DNA from: Arthrobacter humicola
GTDB lineage: Bacteria > Actinomycetota > Actinomycetes > Actinomycetales > Micrococcaceae
Reading direction: 5' to 3'
Assembly (NCBI RefSeq): GCF_022803015.1
Contig: NZ_JAFKON010000011.1
Coordinates: 1 to 64,000 of the forward strand
Length of the DNA stretch: 64,000 nucleotides
This document shows, piece after piece, positions 52,969-61,505 of this stretch. The notes under the pieces are model-generated. The model had not been told where the DNA came from. It saw only the letters and a program-made list of their open reading frames with translations, and ran no database searches. Position 1 is the first letter of the stretch. Each line of letters starts with the position of its first letter. The position numbers and the translations under genes were made by a program.

Positions 52969-53766
52969 TTAGAGCGAGCGCAGTACCGAGACGACCTTGC
53001 CCATGATGACGGCGTGGTCGCCCAGGATGGGCTCGTACTGGGTGTTTTGCGGCAACAGCCACGTGTGGCCGTCCCGCTGGCGGAAGGTCTTGACCGTGGC
53101 TTCGTCGTCCAGCAGGGCGGCAACGATGTCGCCGTTCACGGCATCGCCCTGGCGGCGGACAACCACCCAGTCGCCGTCGCAGATGGCGGCGTCGATCATC
53201 GAGTCGCCGGCCACTTTGAGCATGAAGAGTTCGCCATGGCCCACGAGCTGGCGGGGCAGCGGCATGACGTCCTCCACCACCTGGTCCGCGAGGATCGGCC
53301 CGCCGGCGGCGATGCGTCCGACGAACGGCACCATTGCCGTGTCGGTGGCGCTGGCCAGCTCAGTCACTGACAGGCCGCCGACGGCCCGCAGGCCGCTTGA
53401 CTTCTCCACACCGGAAATCGGTGTGGTCCCCTCGTCCAGGGTCAGCGGCATGAGCACTTCCATGGCCCGCGGGCGCTTCGGATCACGCCGCAGGTAGCCG
53501 AGCTTTTCGAGCTGGGAGAGCTGGTGGGTCACGCTCGAGAGGCTGGCGAGACCGACGGTGTCGCCGATTTCGCGCATGGACGGCGGATAGCCCTTGTCCG
53601 TGACGGACCGCTGGATGGTCTCCAGGATTTTCTTTTGCCGGACGGTGAGGCTCTTGGGGGCCCGGGCGGGCTGCGGGCTCCGTGGGGTGGCCCTGCCGCC
53701 GGTGGCTTGTGCTGCCATGTTCGCCAACGCCTTTCCGTTCCGCCCGGCTGCAGTGGCTGCTGTCAC
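52969..53766 (-). CDS. lexA: SOS repressor LexA
   Basis: The self-cleaving repressor of the DNA-damage response. The N-terminal wHTH has TVRQKKILETIQRSV and GYPPSMREIGDTVGLASLSS; the cleavage site is Ala154-Gly155 (VGRIAAGGPI); the catalytic dyad is Ser189 (AGDSMID) and Lys226, 37 residues apart as in known LexA. Start is GTG 53766 (GGAAG six bases upstream) or ATG 53718, which drops 16 residues. It is divergent from the LysM gene. Confidence 0.96.
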   Translation of the reverse strand: MTAATAAGRNGKALANMAAQATGGRATPRSPQPARAPKSLTVRQKKILETIQRSVTDKGYPPSMREIGDTVGLASLSSVTHQLSQLEKLGYLRRDPKRPRAMEVLMPLTLDEGTTPISGVEKSSGLRAVGGLSVTELASATDTAMVPFVGRIAAGGPILADQVVEDVMPLPRQLVGHGELFMLKVAGDSMIDAAICDGDWVVVRRQGDAVNGDIVAALLDDEATVKTFRQRDGHTWLLPQNTQYEPILGDHAVIMGKVVSVLRSL

Positions 53767-54092
53767 CGGGAACTTCCGGCCTGAAATGTCAGACCCTGCT
53801 GATCAACTACGAATGAATTCCCACGGGTAGTTCGAAAGTGGGAGTTCGAAAGGTTGTCCTGTCCCTCAAAAATAGGCCAGCCGCAGACCTTTTTCAAACA
53901 TTTGTTCTAGCGAGTCTCGACATCGTTCGTTAGTAAGTGCTAAAACAGAACTAGCAAGATTCGAATATGTGTTCGATTCCGACGATCTGGGTTCGCATGC
54001 GATGTTCGGTTCTATGTTCGAAGGTTCGGCCGGTTGGCGGCGAGTACGTGAGTACGCCGGGCGGCAACTTATGGTCCAGGAGGGCTCAGTTC
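53767..54092. promoter_or_regulatory. lexA-LysM divergent control region
   Basis: These 326 bases hold the divergent promoters. Besides the clear SOS box at 53961 there is a weaker candidate at 54006-54021 (TCGGTT-CTAT-GTTCGA, one good half) and two TTCGAA copies at 53831 and 53845 lying in a tandem AGTTCGAAAG repeat with 14-bp spacing, nearest lexA. No gene seen. Confidence 0.65.
53961..53976. promoter_or_regulatory. LexA (SOS) box between lexA and the LysM gene
   Basis: TCGAATATGTGTTCGA matches TCGAAC-N4-GTTCGA with one mismatch. It is 117 bases from the LysM start and 195 from lexA. Confidence 0.88.
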
Positions 54093-54665
54093 ATGTCAGT
54101 TTCAAGCGCGTTTGACGGCACTAACATTCAGGGCGTCACGACCCGCCACCGCGGTGTTGGTCCACGTGGCGCAGCGGCTCGCCGCAACATCGGACACGGC
54201 AGCCTCGGACACGGCAGTCGCGACCAAGGCGGCATGGGCCAGGGTGGTTCCCTTCACGGCAACGTGTACCCGCTCAACGCCAGGCGCCGCGGCGCCGCGA
54301 CGTCGCAGGGGCCGCAAGGAGCCGCCGCGGTTTCGGGCGGCCGGACCAAGCAGCCGCCGCTGCGGCTCACCCGGCGCGGACGCTTCGTCTTCTTCGGTGT
54401 CCCGCTGATCCTGCTGGCGGCGTTCATCCTGTCGTTCAGCGGATTCCTCAACGCTCCCGCGAAAGCGGCAGATTCCGCAGACCAGCTCTCAGTGACGCCG
54501 ACCGTATCCGTCACAGTCCAACCGGGGGAGTCCCTCTGGGCCATTGCCGGGTCGGTGGCTCCGGAGCGCGATCCCCGCGACGTCGTGGCCGACATCGTGG
54601 AGCTGAACAATCTGGACGCCGCGCGTGTGATGCCGGGCCAGCAACTGTTCGTCCCGTCCAAGTAA
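54093..54665 (+). CDS. LysM membrane protein, probable SOS division inhibitor
   Basis: A 190-residue single-pass protein: a Gly/Arg-rich cytoplasmic N-tail (1-95), one membrane helix (about 98-118) and an extracytoplasmic LysM domain (about 138-187, VQPGESLWAIAGSVAPERD). Layout, place beside lexA and the SOS box match the mycobacterial ChiZ (Rv2719c) and YneA/DivS group, which halt division after DNA damage; the role here is inference. AGGAGGG precedes ATG 54093 at 8 bases; the same frame is open upstream but non-coding. Confidence 0.88.
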   Translation: MSVSSAFDGTNIQGVTTRHRGVGPRGAAARRNIGHGSLGHGSRDQGGMGQGGSLHGNVYPLNARRRGAATSQGPQGAAAVSGGRTKQPPLRLTRRGRFVFFGVPLILLAAFILSFSGFLNAPAKAADSADQLSVTPTVSVTVQPGESLWAIAGSVAPERDPRDVVADIVELNNLDAARVMPGQQLFVPSK

Positions 54666-54722
54666 CCACCCCCCCGGTGGCGTCGCGGGCGTCACAGTTT
54701 CAGCGCCCGTCCCGCTACCACT

Positions 54723-54728
54723 TAAACT
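54723..54728 (+). promoter_or_regulatory. Leaderless -10 box for the his operon
   Basis: TAAACT ends 6 bases before GTG 54735 (spacer GGTCAC), so hisC should be leaderless. Confidence 0.6.
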
Positions 54729-54734
54729 GGTCAC

Positions 54735-55853
54735 GTGACTGACCAGCTTGAGCGCCTCAACCGACTGCCCCTCCGAACTAATCTGCGTGGCCTGCGTCCG
54801 TATGGCGCGCCGCAGCTGGACGTCCCCATCCTGCTCAACGTCAACGAGAACACCCATGGGGTCCCGGCCGATGTCCGCGCAGCGATCACCGAGGCCGTGA
54901 GTGCCGCCGCTGCCGGGCTGAACCGCTATCCGGACCGCGAATTCACCGAATTGCGAGAAGCCCTCGCGGAATACCTTGGCCACGGGCTGGACGCGGAGAA
55001 CATCTGGGCCGCGAATGGTTCCAACGAAGTCCTTCAGCAGATCCTCCAGGCCTTCGGCGGCCCCGGCCGGACGGCCCTCGGGTTCCCTCCCACGTATTCG
55101 ATGTACCCGTTGCTGGCCTCTGGCACGGATACGGAATACGTCGTCGGGGCCCGCGCGTCAGACTATGGGCTCAGCGCGGACTCGGCGGCACAGCAAGTCC
55201 GCGAGCTTCAGCCCAACATCGTCTTCCTGTGCTCCCCAAACAACCCCACCGGTACCGGTCTGGGGCTCGATGTCGTCGAGGCCGTCTATGACGCCGGCGA
55301 GGCCAGCCAGACCATCGTGATCGTCGACGAGGCCTACCACGAGTTCGCCCACGACGGCACGCCCAGTGCCCTCACCCTGCTGCCTGGCCGGGAGCGGCTC
55401 ATCGTCTCGCGCACCATGAGCAAGGCCTTCGCCCTCGCGGGTGCGCGGCTCGGCTACATGGCCGCGGCACCGGAGGTCGCTGACGCCCTGCGCCTGGTCC
55501 GTCTCCCGTACCACCTTTCCGCCATCACCCAGGCTGCGGCCCTGGCTGCCCTGCACCACCGGGAGGCGCTCATGGCGGACGTCGAGGACATCAAGCGCCA
55601 GCGCGACCGGATCGTGTCGGAACTGACGCGGTTGGGCTTGACCCCGGCCGCGTCCGATTCCAACTACGTGTTCTTCGGCGGCCTCGAGAACCCCCATGAG
55701 GTTTGGCAGCGGATGCTGGACGCCGGTGTCCTCATCCGCGACGTCGGTATTCCGGGGCACCTGCGCGTCACCGCGGGCACTGAGACAGAAACCACAGCCT
55801 TCCTGGAGGCACTTGAACTTATCCTGGCCGGCTCCGCAAAGCCGCAGGCCTAG
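54735..55853 (+). CDS. hisC: Histidinol-phosphate aminotransferase
   Basis: A PLP enzyme of histidine synthesis. The 372 residues have LNVNENTHGVP, WAANGSNEVLQQILQAF, CSPNNPTGTG, the Asp in IVDEAYHEF and the PLP Lys230 in SRTMSKAFALAGARLG. First gene of hisCBH-x-A. hisD, which often precedes hisC, is not adjacent. Confidence 0.95.
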   Translation: MTDQLERLNRLPLRTNLRGLRPYGAPQLDVPILLNVNENTHGVPADVRAAITEAVSAAAAGLNRYPDREFTELREALAEYLGHGLDAENIWAANGSNEVLQQILQAFGGPGRTALGFPPTYSMYPLLASGTDTEYVVGARASDYGLSADSAAQQVRELQPNIVFLCSPNNPTGTGLGLDVVEAVYDAGEASQTIVIVDEAYHEFAHDGTPSALTLLPGRERLIVSRTMSKAFALAGARLGYMAAAPEVADALRLVRLPYHLSAITQAAALAALHHREALMADVEDIKRQRDRIVSELTRLGLTPAASDSNYVFFGGLENPHEVWQRMLDAGVLIRDVGIPGHLRVTAGTETETTAFLEALELILAGSAKPQA

Positions 55854-55924
55854 ACTTGGTGGGGAGCCCGATCGTCCCCGCCAGATTGCCCAACACCCTG
55901 CCTTCTTCCAAAGGACACATCTAC

Positions 55925-56551
55925 ATGAGCACCACCGGATCCACCACCGCCGAGGGCCGGACCGCACGCATGGAACGGACCACCAGCGAGTCCTCGGTCC
56001 TGGTCGAGATCAACCTGGACGGCACCGGCGTTTCAGACATCAGCACGTCGGTCCCGTTCTACGACCACATGCTGACGGCCCTCAGCAAGCACTCCCTGAT
56101 CGACATGACCGTCAAGGCCACCGGCGACACCCACATCGATGTCCACCACACTGTCGAGGACGTGGCCATCACTTTCGGCGAGGTTCTGCGGACCGCCCTG
56201 GGCAACAAGGCCGGGATCCGCCGTTTTGGCGAGGCGACCGTTCCCCTCGATGAGGCCCTCGCGCAAGCTGTCGTAGACGTCTCCGGCCGTCCCTACCTGG
56301 TCCACGCCGGCGAGCCGGCAGGCCAGGAATACCACCTGATCGGTGGCCACTTTACGGGCTCCCTGACCCGCCACGTTTTTGAGGCGATCACCCTTCACGC
56401 CGGGATCTGCCTGCACATGAACGTCACCGCCGGGCGCGACCCCCATCACATCGTCGAGGCCCAGTTCAAGGCCTTTGCCCGTGCCCTGCGCGCAGCCGTC
56501 GAGCCGGATCCCCGCGTCGAGGGCATCCCGTCGACAAAGGGTGCTTTGTGA
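55925..56551 (+). CDS. hisB: Imidazoleglycerol-phosphate dehydratase
   Basis: A manganese enzyme of histidine synthesis, 208 residues. Typical metal-binding motifs are FYDHMLTALSKH, DVHHTVEDVAI, AGICLHMN and RDPHHIVEAQFKA. It is the single-function form without the phosphatase domain. ATG 55925 has AAAGGA nine bases upstream. It overlaps hisH (GTGA). Confidence 0.96.
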   Translation: MSTTGSTTAEGRTARMERTTSESSVLVEINLDGTGVSDISTSVPFYDHMLTALSKHSLIDMTVKATGDTHIDVHHTVEDVAITFGEVLRTALGNKAGIRRFGEATVPLDEALAQAVVDVSGRPYLVHAGEPAGQEYHLIGGHFTGSLTRHVFEAITLHAGICLHMNVTAGRDPHHIVEAQFKAFARALRAAVEPDPRVEGIPSTKGAL

Positions 56552-57297
56552 CCGGCCCGCTGCTCCGCGACGGGGCCATCATCGACCCCGCCGCCGCGAC
56601 CAAGCCGGTCTCCCCGCAGGGAAAGCCCACCGTTACGGTGCTGGACTACGGCTCCGGGAATGTCCGGTCCGCCGTCCGCGCGCTGGAGCGGGCCGGCGCC
56701 GAAGTCATCCTCAGCTCCAAGGCCGAGGATGTCCTCAATGCCGACGGCCTCGTCGTCCCCGGTGTGGGCGCCTTCGAAACCGTCATGCGCGAACTTAAGG
56801 CCGTTGACGCCATCCGGATGATCGGCCGCCGTGTCGCCGGAGGCCGTCCCGTGCTGGCCATCTGCGTCGGGCTCCAAGTGCTGTTCGAGGCCGGCGTCGA
56901 ACACGGCACCGAAGCCGAGGGCATGGGGGAGTGGCCCGGCAAGGTGGAACTGTTGCCTGCCGACGTCGTGCCCCATATGGGCTGGAACACCGTCGCCGTC
57001 CCCGAAGGGTCCAGGCTCTTCGCCGGGGTTGAGGACGAGCGTTTCTACTTCGTGCACTCCTACGGTGTCCAGAAGTGGGACTTCGACGTCATCCAGCCGC
57101 GGATGGCTGCTCCGCTGGTGACCTGGTCCGACCACGGTGCCCCGTTCATCGCGGCCGTGGAGAACGGCCCGCTGTGTGCCACCCAGTTCCACCCGGAGAA
57201 GTCCGGCGACGCCGGCGCCCGGCTGCTGCGCAACTGGGTCCAGGGCCTGCGCCCCGCAGCCCCGGACCGGACCGCAGCCCCGGAAGGGACCGCCTAG
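56548..57297 (+). CDS. hisH: Imidazole glycerol phosphate synthase glutaminase subunit
   Basis: It supplies ammonia to HisF. The class I glutaminase has Cys106 in LAICVGLQVLF and the His-Glu of QFHPEKSGD near 221-228. About 28 residues precede the usual start VTVLDYGSGN. GTG 56548 overlaps the hisB stop; the partner hisF is not in the window. Confidence 0.95.
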   Translation: MTGPLLRDGAIIDPAAATKPVSPQGKPTVTVLDYGSGNVRSAVRALERAGAEVILSSKAEDVLNADGLVVPGVGAFETVMRELKAVDAIRMIGRRVAGGRPVLAICVGLQVLFEAGVEHGTEAEGMGEWPGKVELLPADVVPHMGWNTVAVPEGSRLFAGVEDERFYFVHSYGVQKWDFDVIQPRMAAPLVTWSDHGAPFIAAVENGPLCATQFHPEKSGDAGARLLRNWVQGLRPAAPDRTAAPEGTA

Positions 57298-57456
57298 ATG
57301 TGGTCTCTGGTGCTTATGGGCGTGGCCGGCCTGCTGGTTGGCGGCGGGATCTCCTTCCGCCAGCAGAAAAGTCCGCTCTGGGTGCAGATCGTTTTCTACA
57401 TCCTCGCCGGCATGTCACTGCTGGCCGCCTACCTCCTGACCCTGCCGGCGTCCTGA
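57298..57456 (+). CDS. 52-residue membrane protein between hisH and hisA
   Basis: It starts at the ATG touching the hisH stop (TAGATG). Two membrane helices are predicted (WSLVLMGVAGLLVGGGISF, residues 2-20, and about 30-49) joined by a short RQQKSPLW loop. It lies inside the histidine operon and must be co-transcribed. Not a recognised family; possibly an assembly-independent small membrane protein. Confidence 0.7.
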   Translation: MWSLVLMGVAGLLVGGGISFRQQKSPLWVQIVFYILAGMSLLAAYLLTLPAS

Positions 57457-57498
57457 CCGCCCCCTCCCCACCACCATCCCCAAGCTGAGGACTCCACG

Positions 57499-58245
57499 AT
57501 GACCACCGAAACCCCGCTGCCCGTACTCGAGCTCCTGCCCGCCGTCGACGTTGTCAACGGACAGGCCGTCCGGCTCGTACAGGGCGAAGCCGGCAGCGAG
57601 ACGAGCTACGGCACCCCGCTGGAGGCCGCCCTCAACTGGCAGCAGCAGGGGGCTGAGTGGGTGCATCTGGTCGACCTGGACGCCGCGTTTGGTCGCGGTT
57701 CCAACGCCGAGCTTCTGCGCGAGGTCGTCGGCCGGCTCGATATCAAGGTGGAGCTCTCCGGCGGCCTGCGCGACGACGAATCCCTGGAGAAGGCCCTCGA
57801 CCTCGGCGTCGCCCGCGTCAACCTGGGCACGGCGGCACTGGAGAACCCGGAATGGACGGCCCGGGTGATCGATCGCTTCGGCGACAAGATTGCCGTCGGC
57901 CTGGATGTCCGCGGCACCACCCTCGCCGGCCGGGGCTGGACCAAGGAAGGCGGGGACCTCTGGGACGTGCTCGGCCGCCTCGAGGACGCCGGCTGCGCCC
58001 GGTACGTCGTGACTGATGTGACCAAGGACGGCACGCTCCAGGGCCCCAACGTCGAACTCCTGCGCCAGATGGTCGAGAAAACGGGCAAGCCGGTGGTCGC
58101 CTCCGGCGGCATTTCCAGCCTCGAGGATCTGAAGGTCCTGCGCTCCCTGGTGCCGCTCGGCGTCGAAGGCGCCATCGTCGGCAAGGCCCTCTACAACGGC
58201 AACTTCACCCTGCCCGAGGCCCTCGACGTCGCCGGCCGCCGCTAG
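57499..58245 (+). CDS. priA: Phosphoribosyl isomerase A
   Basis: HisA-type TIM barrel of 248 residues with LPAVDVVNG (Asp17), VELSGGLRDDE, GLDVRGTTLAGRGW and VTDVTKDGTLQGPN (Asp173/Asp177 region). In actinobacteria this protein, PriA, does both the HisA and TrpF reactions, since trpF is usually missing; the sequence shows the PriA-like loop GTTLAGRGWTKEGG. It follows the small membrane gene by 42 bases. Confidence 0.95.
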   Translation: MTTETPLPVLELLPAVDVVNGQAVRLVQGEAGSETSYGTPLEAALNWQQQGAEWVHLVDLDAAFGRGSNAELLREVVGRLDIKVELSGGLRDDESLEKALDLGVARVNLGTAALENPEWTARVIDRFGDKIAVGLDVRGTTLAGRGWTKEGGDLWDVLGRLEDAGCARYVVTDVTKDGTLQGPNVELLRQMVEKTGKPVVASGGISSLEDLKVLRSLVPLGVEGAIVGKALYNGNFTLPEALDVAGRR

Positions 58246-58259
58246 CGGCGAAGGTGCCC

Positions 58260-59192
58260 ATGACGCACACCCACGACCCCAATAACCCCCACGAGGCAGT
58301 GCAGGCAGGGACCGGGGCCGGTCCCGTCCGGCATCTGCCCGGGCACATCGCGGCGGCCCTCGCCGGCGCCGGCGGGGCCACCGACTCCGCCGGCCAACCC
58401 TGGGCAGGGCGCAGCCTGTCCGGCGATGACGCCAAGATCCACAATTTCGACAACGACGACGGCACCGCCGACGCCGGCTATCTGGCGGCTTTGTCCGACC
58501 TCGCCGCGGGCACTGGCGACGAAGCGGCCGTGGTGGCCGCGCTGGCCACCGCCCGGGTGTTCGTGCCCATCCTCGCCCAGCTCGCCGAAGAGGGCGAGGC
58601 CGCGGCCGGCCCCAACGGGGATCCGCTGCACTCGGACAAGCAGGCCGACATGGCCCTGGTGACGCTCAAGGCGCCGGACGGGCGGACGGCCATGCCGGTG
58701 TTCACCTCGGCGGCGTCACTTTCGGCGTGGCACCCGGAGGCCAGGCCGGTCGCCGTGTACGCGGCCCGGGCCGCCTTGTCAGCGGTCGCGGAAGGCGCGG
58801 AGCTGCTCGTGCTCGATCCCGGATCGGAAGTGACGTTCGTGGTCCGCCGGCCGGCAGTCTGGGCCCTCGCCCAACAGCAGCCATGGACGCCGTCATACGC
58901 CGATCCCGATCTCGCGGGTGCACTCGGGGAAGGCGCGGTTGGCTTTCCGGCGGTCCGCCGTGTTGAAATTCATCCGGGGGGTGGAGTTGCCTCGGCCACG
59001 GCCGATGGCAGGCGGCTCCCCGGTGGGGGAGCCGGCCCGGAACTCCGTGTGGTCCTCTATCTTGAAGACGGTCTCGACGCCGCCGGCGTGCAGTCGATCG
59101 TCGCCGGCCTCAATAACGCCTGGGCCCGGAATGAAATCTTTGCCGAGCGGGTTGATTCGATCGAGGTCAAGCTGCAGCGCGCAGCACCATAG
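58260..59192 (+). CDS. SseB-family protein
   Basis: A 310-residue protein with the SseB N-terminal domain (LAQLAEEGEAA then TLKAPDGRTAMPVFTSAASL) followed by PEARPVAVYAARAALSAV and a C-terminal half rich in strands. ATG 58260 follows GAAGG at about 5 bases; GTG 58254 is too close. Found beside hisA in related genomes; function unknown. Confidence 0.82.
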   Translation: MTHTHDPNNPHEAVQAGTGAGPVRHLPGHIAAALAGAGGATDSAGQPWAGRSLSGDDAKIHNFDNDDGTADAGYLAALSDLAAGTGDEAAVVAALATARVFVPILAQLAEEGEAAAGPNGDPLHSDKQADMALVTLKAPDGRTAMPVFTSAASLSAWHPEARPVAVYAARAALSAVAEGAELLVLDPGSEVTFVVRRPAVWALAQQQPWTPSYADPDLAGALGEGAVGFPAVRRVEIHPGGGVASATADGRRLPGGGAGPELRVVLYLEDGLDAAGVQSIVAGLNNAWARNEIFAERVDSIEVKLQRAAP

Positions 59193-59254
59193 CTGACGGC
59201 CCAACGGGGGGACCTCCCGGTGCTGCCGTGGGCAGTACCAGAAGGATATAGTCC

Positions 59255-60568
59255 GTGAATTTCGCGCTTTACCGTCAGCTGCTGGCCATCCGGCCCATCA
59301 GGCGCCTCCTGTTGGTCGGCATGATCGCCCGCATACCGCACTCGGCGGCCGGTGTCCTGCTGACCCTGCACATCGTCCTGACCCTCGGCCAGGGCTACGC
59401 GGCCGCCGGAGCGGCCGCCGCCGTGATGACGATCGGTATCGCTGTCGGCGCGCCCTGGCGCGGACGTCGGGTCGACACCGTGGGGCTGCGGAAGGCGCTG
59501 ATTCCGTCTGTGGTCTCCGAGGCCGTGATCTGGTCGATCGTGCCGCACGTGTCCTACGAGGCCCTGTTGCCCCTGGTCTTCATCGGGGGCCTGCTGACCC
59601 TGCCTATCTTCAGCGTGGTGCGGCAGTCGCTGGGCGTGCTGGCCCCCGGGGAACAGCGCCGGACTGCCTTTGCGCTCGACGCCATCGCCACCGAGCTGGT
59701 CTTCATGATCGGCCCGGCCGTCGGGGCCGTCGTCGCCACCAGCGGCCAGTCCGTCCTGGGCCTGACAGTCGTGGGAGTGGCCACATCCGTCGCCGGGCTC
59801 TTCCTGATGTGGTTCAACCCGCCCACCCGGAGTGCTTCCCCGGACGCCGGGCTTGAGGCGCAGGAGCTGGAGTGCGCGGAAGCCGCTGTGGTCGCCGCCG
59901 CGCCGGCCCATCTGCAGGAGGCCGCAGCCGAACTGGCACCCCTTGCGGCCGCCGCCGAGGAGCGGCGCCGGCGGGGATCCGGCCTGCGCCACCGGGTCAT
60001 CCACAACTTCAGCTGGTTCACCGCCGCCGTAGCCGCCGTGTTTGCCGTCGGCGCCGGTGCCGGCATGGTCCTCAGCGGCACCGACGTCGGCATCGTCGCG
60101 GCGCTCCAGACCGGCGGCCACCAGGCCGAAATCGGCATCGTGTTCCTCTTCTGGTGCGCGGCCTCGGTGGTGGGCGGCGTCCTCTACGGCGCCATGCACC
60201 GGGCCGTTTCCCCGATCCTCCTGTTGCTGGGGATGTCAGCGCTGACGGTCCCGATGGCCTTCGCGACCGACGTCTGGACGCTCAGCCTGCTCGCGTTGCT
60301 GCCGGGTCTGCTGTGCGCGCCGGTGTTGTCCGCGGCCTCGGAAAAGGTGGCCGAACTGGTGGATGAAAGCCGGCGCGGCGAGGCGATGGGCTGGTACGGG
60401 TCATCGCTCACCGGCGGAGTGGCCCTGGGTGCGCCGCTTGCCGGGCTGTTCATTGACCTCATCGGCCCGTCGGCCGGCTTCGTCTCAGTGGGGTTGGCGG
60501 GCGTGGCCCTCTGCCTGGTGGGACTGGCCCTGCAACAGGTCCGGCGCAGCCGCCTGGCCCGCGTCTGA
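59255..60568 (+). CDS. MFS transporter
   Basis: A 437-residue permease of about 12 helices. The cytoplasmic loop after helix 2 has GAPWRGRRVDTVGLRK (about 69-84), typical of major facilitators; a long central loop (about 195-245) is charged. Resembles drug- or sugar-efflux MFS; no substrate predicted. GTG 59255 has AAGGA nine bases upstream. Confidence 0.85.
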   Translation: MNFALYRQLLAIRPIRRLLLVGMIARIPHSAAGVLLTLHIVLTLGQGYAAAGAAAAVMTIGIAVGAPWRGRRVDTVGLRKALIPSVVSEAVIWSIVPHVSYEALLPLVFIGGLLTLPIFSVVRQSLGVLAPGEQRRTAFALDAIATELVFMIGPAVGAVVATSGQSVLGLTVVGVATSVAGLFLMWFNPPTRSASPDAGLEAQELECAEAAVVAAAPAHLQEAAAELAPLAAAAEERRRRGSGLRHRVIHNFSWFTAAVAAVFAVGAGAGMVLSGTDVGIVAALQTGGHQAEIGIVFLFWCAASVVGGVLYGAMHRAVSPILLLLGMSALTVPMAFATDVWTLSLLALLPGLLCAPVLSAASEKVAELVDESRRGEAMGWYGSSLTGGVALGAPLAGLFIDLIGPSAGFVSVGLAGVALCLVGLALQQVRRSRLARV

Positions 60569-60593
60569 ACGCGGGCCGGCCCCACTGCGCCGA

Positions 60594-60611
60594 CCCGGGC
60601 ACGCGCCCGGG
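60594..60611. terminator. Hairpin after the MFS gene
   Basis: CCCGGGC-ACGC-GCCCGGG, a 7-bp all-GC stem. Confidence 0.65.
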
Positions 60612-60612
60612 C

Positions 60613-60661
60613 CGTGCGGACGGAAAATCGTGCGGACGGAAAATCGTGCGAACGGAAAAAT
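60613..60661. repeat. 16-bp triplicated repeat
   Basis: CGTGCGGACGGAAAAT occurs at 60613 and 60629 and, with one change and one added A, at 60645. It fills the gap before the DUF1844 stop. Confidence 0.9.
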
Positions 60662-60723
60662 AGCGACGCCGGCGGGCGGACCTGGGTGGTAAGCACGCCG
60701 GCGTTGTCCTGACTGACGAGTGC

Positions 60724-61110
60724 TTAGTTGACGGGGCCGGTGTACTTCTCGCCCGGGCCCTTGCCCGGAGCGTCCGGGATGACCGATTCTTCGCGGAAGG
60801 CCAGCTGGAGCGAGCGGAGTCCGTCGCGCAACGGTCCAGCGTGCTGTGAGCCGATTTCGGGCGCCGCCGCGGTCACCAGACCGGCGAGGGCGGTGATCAG
60901 CTTGCGGGCCTCGTCCAGGTCCTTGAGGTCCTGGGCATTTTCCTCGGCGGCGAGGCCGAGCTTTACCGCGGCGGCGCTCATCAGGTGCACTGCGGCCGTG
61001 GTGATGACCTCGATCGCGGGGACTTCCGAGATGTCGCGGATCTGCTGCGAGACGTCCGCCTGGGCGGCCGCGGGCTCGAAGACGTGGGAATTACTATCTG
61101 AAGTGCTCAT
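60724..61110 (-). CDS. DUF1844 protein
   Basis: A 128-residue acidic protein with the DUF1844 core (ISEVPAIEVITTAAVHLMSAAAVKLGL, about 29-54, then DLDEARKLITALAGL). It is a known actinobacterial neighbour of infC. Function unknown. It is divergent from the infC operon across 395 bp. Confidence 0.9.
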   Translation of the reverse strand: MSTSDSNSHVFEPAAAQADVSQQIRDISEVPAIEVITTAAVHLMSAAAVKLGLAAEENAQDLKDLDEARKLITALAGLVTAAAPEIGSQHAGPLRDGLRSLQLAFREESVIPDAPGKGPGEKYTGPVN

Positions 61111-61505
61111 GCTGGTAAGCTTGTCACAGACCGACTAAATGTCGTTATTCTCAAGCTTTTATAGAATGCAGTGTTCTGACTGGCAGTGCTTGTCACTGAA
61201 GTTGGCGCCCGGCGACGCATACGTGCGTTGAACGGGTGTCTTTCTGTAGAGTTGGCTTTAGTTTGCAAGCGGAGTTCTCTCCCACCCGCGTCAGCCGCGA
61301 AACTTCCTTCGGGAAGCCCCTCCTGTCCAGGAGTCAAGGTTGCCGGGTACCTGGTCGGGCACTACCTCGGACTCCGGTCCGCAGGAAGTGCATGTTGCCC
61401 CATTGAGGGCGGCAGTTCCGATCTCGAGGCCTTCGATTGCTCCGGCAATTGGGGGCCTTCTCTTTTTGCCGGTGGAATACCCCTCACGAACACAGGAGCT
61501 TTAAC
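61111..61505 (+). promoter_or_regulatory. infC operon leader
   Basis: The 395-bp gap holds the divergent promoters and, from about 61280, a chain of hairpins (CTTCC/GGGAAG near 61305-61316, CTCCT/AGGAG near 61320-61333) leading to an attenuator. No gene was seen. Confidence 0.6.
61398..61467 (+). terminator. Attenuator before infC
   Basis: A terminator fold pairs AGGCC (61427-61431) with GGCCT (61454-61458) and ATTGC with GCAAT inside, followed by TCTCTTTTT. An earlier CCCCATTG (61398-61405) can pair with CAATTGGGG (61446-61454), which would break the terminator. Two exclusive folds just before the ribosome site suggest regulated read-through. Confidence 0.7.
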
